DNA from: Bilabrum cf. latius
Lineage: Eukaryota > Bigyra: Bicosoecida > Bigyra > Bicosoecida
Direction: 5' to 3'
Assembly (NCBI GenBank): GCA_965178125.1
Contig: OZ237741.1
Span: 806,001 to 870,000 of the forward strand
Length of the DNA stretch: 64,000 nt
Shown: positions 59,349-64,000 of the stretch, piece by piece
Layout of the letters: every line of letters begins with the position of its first letter
How positions within the stretch are numbered: the stretch's first letter is position 1
Made by a program: the position numbers and the translations under genes
The notes under the pieces: generated by a model
The model's input: only the letters and a program-made list of their open reading frames with translations
The model's database searches: none
Told to the model about the DNA's origin: nothing

Positions 59349-60788
59349 TTTGCTAGCAGTACTTCAAGCAAACTTGCATGGGACACATCCAGCAACTCTC
59401 GCAATCATTCTAGTGCTACACTTATTAAATGAGGCAAAAAAAATGAATAGAAACGTACTGATATTGTAGACAATTGCTCGTAGTGTGCCTAAAATAGGCT
59501 CATTGTGAATTGGTCCGTTTAATAATCGTCATCACTGATTGCATCACCCGGGGCCCAGGCTGCCTCTGGCATCTCAGTGATTGGTTCTTCTTACTTGTAT
59601 CCAGCCGCACAATTTATCGCATGATGGCACAGCCAGCTACCACAGAATCTGTGAACAGGCGCATTTTTCTTGAGTATGCATGATGATCAGGGGGTCGCAC
59701 GCTGAGGTCGCATTGATGACTCGGAGCATCGGGAGGAGTCCGATTCGGGACCAAACCGCGCACCTGCCGCCCTTCGATGGCAAACAGACGAATGGCAGCG
59801 ATGTCGTAGTCCGGTCCACGAGGGGCGGGTGCGAGATGGTGGACGTGCAGGTGCGCGGTGTCCGACAAAGACCGTTGCTCTACTAGCGGAATGGAGCTCA
59901 AAGGCGGCGCACGAGGGAGCGATGGAAGGTCTGCAGCGGGTGCCAGTACTGATGCTGCCTTCGGCGGCGTGGGACAGCCGGCGAGGAGGGGAGGAAGGGA
60001 GGCGAGGATCTAAGCTGCTCAATCGGGCGACGAACGTAAGCGGCAGGCAGCAGCAAAGAAATATTAGGGTCTAGTTTGGTAGTCAGGTTGAACGAGGGAG
60101 GCCGGTGGACTGTCTCTTGCGCTGCATGATGGAGCTAAAGGGGTGGATGCGGCATGGGTGGTGGTTGTGGCGGTGCGCCCACAGTCTAGCACGGAGGTAC
60201 CGCATTTACGGATTAAAAGCCCCTTATGCGGGCGGAGGGTTCGAGAGGGGCGTGCCAGTGGCGTTGCAGGCTGTGATTCTGCGTCGCAGGGGCCTGCAAA
60301 GGATGGGACTGTCAGTTGAGCTGAGTCAGCTGATCGCTGAACGCTGTGACGAGAAGCACAGCAAAGGCCGGGGGCGGTTGTTCGTGGGGGCCGACGGGCA
60401 TGCAAGGGCTGCTAACCAATCGTTCGCTTGTGCGTTATGCATGCCGAGTGGTCTTGTAGGCGCCAGCGTCGGCATCGCGATTCTCACCAACGAAACCTCA
60501 GCACGACACAACACATGAGCCTTGGATACTATTGCAGCTGCAATCAGGGCCGAGTTTGGCTGTTTTTATTCATTTTCTCATACTGCTGCGAACTATGCAG
60601 GGCTTCGCCAGTTGCTTGCAAGCAGCACTTTTTTTTGTCGGCGCCGGGACCCGGAGCAAAAACTTCAAGTTGAACTCGACTCGGTCAGCTGCAGTTCACG
60701 TGCGGCCTTTGGAAGCCCCTTGCCGCGCGCTACGCCAGTTTTCGGTCCATACTGAATAAAACACGCAATATTTGCATATAAGTGACTA
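59349..60788. promoter_or_regulatory. Large divergent intergenic region, 1.44 kb
   Basis: Separates the giant RCC1 gene (-) from the TmcB-like gene (+) and is the longest gene-free stretch in the window. Bases 59350-59560 are AT-rich. A minus-strand frame is open from about 60000 to TAA 59614-59616 (with APRGPDYDIAAIRLFAIEG and RQVRGLVPNRTPP), and a plus-strand frame from 60105 to 60518, but neither resembles a known family or has a convincing start. Either could be a small orphan gene. The TTTTTTTTGTCGG run near 60631 and AATAAA at 60755 could belong to a short transcript. Confidence 0.4.
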
Positions 60789-63700
60789 ATGTCAGGAACA
60801 ATCGCAGGATCAGGAATGGGCATGGAGAGCGCTTCGTCAGCTGGTCGTCATCAAGCCAGCAGCAGCACAGCAGGCTTCTTTAACTACGCTGGAGCAAACA
60901 CGTGCCTTGATAAAATTGGTTTATAGTTGGTCAGGTCATTGTTCGGGACTCTCGGTCTGCTTACCCGGTCACAAGAGGATCAGCGGCTCATCTACATCAT
61001 GATACAGTTGATTCGCTCGCTTCAAATTTCAAGTTTTATCGTTTCAGTGGACCCAGTTCTACCCTGGAGGGACTCACCTGCTGCGTTAGCGTATGGTCGA
61101 GCGGTATCCTACCTTGCACCAGCTTCGGTTACGAGTTCGAGCGGCGCGAGCGCCTTCCTACCCCTGTTCTCTCTCGCCGCCGCATGGACCTTCGTCGTGT
61201 GCGGAATGGCTGCGTTCATCGCCGTGTCTTTTCTGCTGGACTGGCCCTAGAATGGCCTTCTTCTGCGCACGTTTCGCTGGGCTGGGTCTCTCTCGGCGTC
61301 GATCCTGTTCCTGCCGCTCTCGGGGTTGCTGTTCCGAGGCATTGCGTGCAGCGGGGACGACTGGCTGGAAACTGGGGCGTCCTGCACGTCCCCCGGGCGG
61401 GTAATCACAGCAGTACTTGCAATCATGCTGGTTCTGGTTCTCACCGGTGAGAATACCGATAGCGCCCCGGGCATCCGAACCCCAGCCATCGCGACCCACA
61501 GCAGCTCAACTGCCCAACTTCTCTCTCCCCCGCAGTCCTTGCCATTCTGGTTGCCCTTGTCTTCCATGACAAGGATCCCACATCTGCCTCATGGGCAGCC
61601 AAAGCTACCGGTCGGCTGGACGTGGCCATTCTGCTCATCATGCTGCTGCTCTCCCTGGTGTCCAACCTGCTCTCGGACCAGCTCCAGGGCGGGCTCATCA
61701 TGACACTCGTGCACATAGCCTGTGGCGGGCTGTGGTACTATCTGCAGGCATCCATGCTGGTGCACCCTCTCGCTGAAATGAACGGATTGATGGGGGGTTT
61801 CTCGGCCAGCTACCTGTGGTTTGGGCTATGTCTCGCGATCGCGCAGGCTTCACCCGCCGGGCAGGACCACTCGGCACTGCTGCTGCTTGGAGGCATCACG
61901 GCCGGCACTGCGGGAGGCCTCTTCGTCTATGTGCGTCAGTTGCAGGTGGTGTCGGTCAGACTTGAGGATTTCAGCGCCGGGAGCTCGTCTGTTTATGATT
62001 TGAACGCATGGATCAGGCACCGGCTGCGCAAGATGGCCAAGCTCGAGTCGCTCGCTGACGCAACCACCGCACAGGCATACGCCGCGGCAGCGGCGCAGGA
62101 GCAAGAGGACAACGACAGTAGGGTCAGACAGTCTAGCTCGGCAGCCGCAGCGACTGCTGCTACGTATAGTGACATGGGTGGCACGACAATGCAGGGCTCC
62201 TCGTCGGCGACGAGAAACGCGCAATCGGGCCACTAGGGTCACATCGGGGACGGCGGTGTGTCGGCTGCTGTCGATCGGGCCTCTCGTGCTCGCATGGCGG
62301 AGCAACGTCGGCTGCTTCGAGAGGCCTTCCGTGGCATGCACTTCCTCCTCACCCAGTTCCCGCAGTCGGAGATGGCCTGCATGCTGGCGTCCATCGGGTT
62401 CAGGGACCACAGCCCCTGGCTCTTCCACGAGGCTGTGGCCCTTGCCCGCGCCAGGGGGCTGTCCCCCTCCCTAGACGTGCTATTCCACATCTACTAGCGC
62501 GCGACCCAGCTCCGCGAGACGGGGTCTGAAGGAGCGTCCCCCATTGACCGCGTCCTATTCGACTAGATGTTCTCGCAGGCGCAGGAGGCTCGCACCAAGT
62601 GCTTCCAGCTGCTTACCAGGCTGTGGGCTACCATGGCGCACACGGCACCTGACCTTGACGAGCTCTGGTCCGTTGGGCTGCAGCTCCAGCGCACACTGCG
62701 CAAGGCAGACTCTCTGCACAGGGCCATGCTGGAACTCAATGGGGACAGCGCTAGTGCGCTGAGGGCATACGCTAAGCACTTGCTGGATCTGGGGCAGGAC
62801 CCAGACAGGGCACAGGAGCTGCTCAACAAGGCAGATAGGTTGGAGGAGGTGCACAAGAGCGACAAGAGGAAGGTCATTAAAACAGTTACCATGTTGACGC
62901 CATTTTCGTCCTCCAGCTCGGCATCCTCGGGCTTCGACAGCGTGGATGCGGGCGGCGGGGCTGGCATGGCCTCTGCAAGTGCAGCGGCGGCCAAGCGGAA
63001 GGAACTGGCAGCCCGTGGGATGCTCGGCGTGTCTGCTGTGGAGATGCTGGATGTCAAGGCGGCCCGCCTGTCCATCATGGATGAGAGCAGTGCAGTGATT
63101 GCCATTTCCGGGCAGGGGTCCTCCACCGGCGAGATCGTGGCTGCGTCACCAGCGGCGTGCAGGATGCTGGGATACACGCAATCAGCGCTGTTGGGCCACA
63201 ACATCAATAGCGTGCTACCGGAGCCCATCCGCTCCGCCCACGACTCATTTCTTAACCGGTTTGCTGCGGCCCCAAGGCAGCGCACTAGGGTGCTCAACCG
63301 GGACCGAGCGGTGTTCTACTAGCGCTAGGACGGCTCCCTCGTTCCGGCATGGAATACAATCATCGAGACACCCCCCGACGAGCAAACCTTTGAGCCCAGG
63401 TTTACTGCTGTGATGCGACCCATCGTAAGCGAGGATGACTACATCACCTTTGCGCCCGCCGACGGAGGATTCCGGATGTACGCGGCTACGCAGAGGTCAG
63501 TCGATCTGCTAGGACTGACGCATGAGCAGTTGGGAGATGGCAGGGCAAGTATGCTAACCTATTTTCCCACGGCAGCTAGCTCCTTTACGTCTGCAACCGT
63601 GGAACTCGACCGGGAGCAAGTGCGACAGCTGCGGTTGCAGTCGGCGGCCCAGGACATCAACCGCCAGTTCGGGTTGCGAAAATTGAATCGGAGGACGCGG

Positions 63701-64000
63701 CGAGCCTCGATGCTTCTCAGCAAGGGCAAGCCGTCCGAGCGGGATGGCAGCGTTGCATCAGGCCCGCAGACTGGCGAATCAGGAGCAGCTGCTGCACTAG
63801 ATGGAGATGACTTGATGGATATGCTGAGCCAGCTGGAGGGTTCTGTCGGCGGCACCGGTACAAGCCGCAGCCACAGCAAGGCGACTTTGTTCGTCAATGA
63901 CAAAGGCGTCGTCAACCGATCTGGGAGTGGAAGGGTCCTGCAGGAGGACAGCGATGACGGCACCGAGGGCCCTGGGCTGGGCAAACGCGGCATCCAAATG
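60789..64000 (+). CDS. TmcB-like membrane protein with PAS sensor domain, 5' part
   Basis: Member of the protist family named after Dictyostelium tiny macrocysts protein B: multi-pass membrane proteins with helical and PAS regions, suspected to sense and signal. Exons 60789-61446 and 61536 to beyond the window end; seven TAGs so far. ATG 60789 is chosen because an in-frame TGA lies just upstream. Seen: about eight membrane segments (WTFVVCGMAAFIAVSFLLDW; VITAVLAIMLVLVLT; LIMTLVHIACGGLWYYLQAS), then a cytosolic helical region (FHIYxRATQLRE; LHRAMLELNGDSASALRAYA; LLNKADRLEE) and a PAS domain from about 63090 (AACRMLGYTQSALLGHNINS; VLPEPIRSAHDSFLNRF). Two TAGs three codons apart (63320-63322, 63326-63328) sit in the family's 'FALHKDGY' motif, here FYxRxDGSLVPAW. 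The protein continues past base 64000. Confidence 0.85.
61447..61535 (+). other. Intron of the TmcB-like gene (89 nt)
   Basis: Starts GTGAGA, ends CCCCGCAG with a pyrimidine-rich tract, phase 1. It lies inside a membrane helix that the join completes (LVLVLT-VLAILVALV). Confidence 0.85.

Noticed and set aside
1-64000. Interpretation as many pseudogenes or frameshifted fragments
   Set aside because: Breaks are always the same triplet, never TAA or TGA, frames never shift between fragments, and conserved catalytic motifs are intact.
1-64000. Programmed stop-codon read-through of ordinary TAG stops
   Set aside because: About 20-27 TAGs per gene in the giants would give no full-length protein at normal read-through rates, and no gene ends with TAG.
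1-64000. tRNA genes, including a CUA-anticodon tRNA
   Set aside because: I saw no cloverleaf with the conserved B-box pattern by eye; a computed search is needed to exclude one.

Overview
What it is. This is nuclear DNA of a GC-rich, gene-dense unicellular eukaryote. GT-AG introns, very large intron-poor genes, RCC1, IQ, PDZ and TmcB/PAS proteins, and meiotic DMC1 all point to a protist; I cannot place it more precisely. The gene content (sepiapterin reductase, TTC36, GID8, ENOSF1, CARNMT1, DMC1) is ordinary eukaryotic housekeeping.

Main observation. TAG is not a stop codon here. Recognisable proteins run through in-frame TAG in one fixed frame, with family homology on both sides. I count roughly 115 in-frame TAGs in 16 of 17 genes' worth of sequence (two genes have none). 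Every gene whose end is visible stops at TGA (12) or TAA (4), never TAG. Read with TAG as sense, about 50 apparent short ORFs collapse into 17 genes, four of them 4 to 13.3 kb long. Where a family position can be compared, TAG mostly sits where relatives carry polar residues (Glu, Lys, Asn, Gln). I favour Gln; Glu and Leu are alternatives.

Layout. 0.4-2.3 kb: SPR-like reductase (-) and TTC36 (+). 2.3-6.9 kb: two tandem paralogous multi-pass membrane proteins (-) sharing about 1.3 kb of almost identical DNA, with acidic repeat regions of different length. 7.3-13.2 kb: GID8 (-), a papain-like protein (+), ENOSF1 (-). 13.4-27.1 kb: an 1829-aa RCC1 protein (-) and a 2671-aa IQ-motif protein (+), divergent across 87 bp. 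27.1-34 kb: a disordered protein (-), an F-x-P repeat protein (+), a small acidic protein (-). 34.1-42.3 kb: a 2737-aa protein with an N-terminal PDZ and a C-terminal MCTP/PRT_C-like membrane region. 42.3-45.9 kb: CARNMT1 (-) and DMC1 (+). 46.0-59.3 kb: a 4436-aa RCC1 protein (-). 60.8-64 kb: the start of a TmcB-type membrane/PAS sensor, cut by the window end.

Architecture. Genes mostly alternate strand. Shared promoters are 69-230 bp and convergent tails about 70-110 bp, with a few larger gaps. The eight introns I can define are 83-155 nt long, and seven lie within the first about 210 coding bases. No tRNA, rRNA, CRISPR or transposon was recognised. All 'x' in quoted motifs mark the residue encoded by TAG unless stated otherwise.
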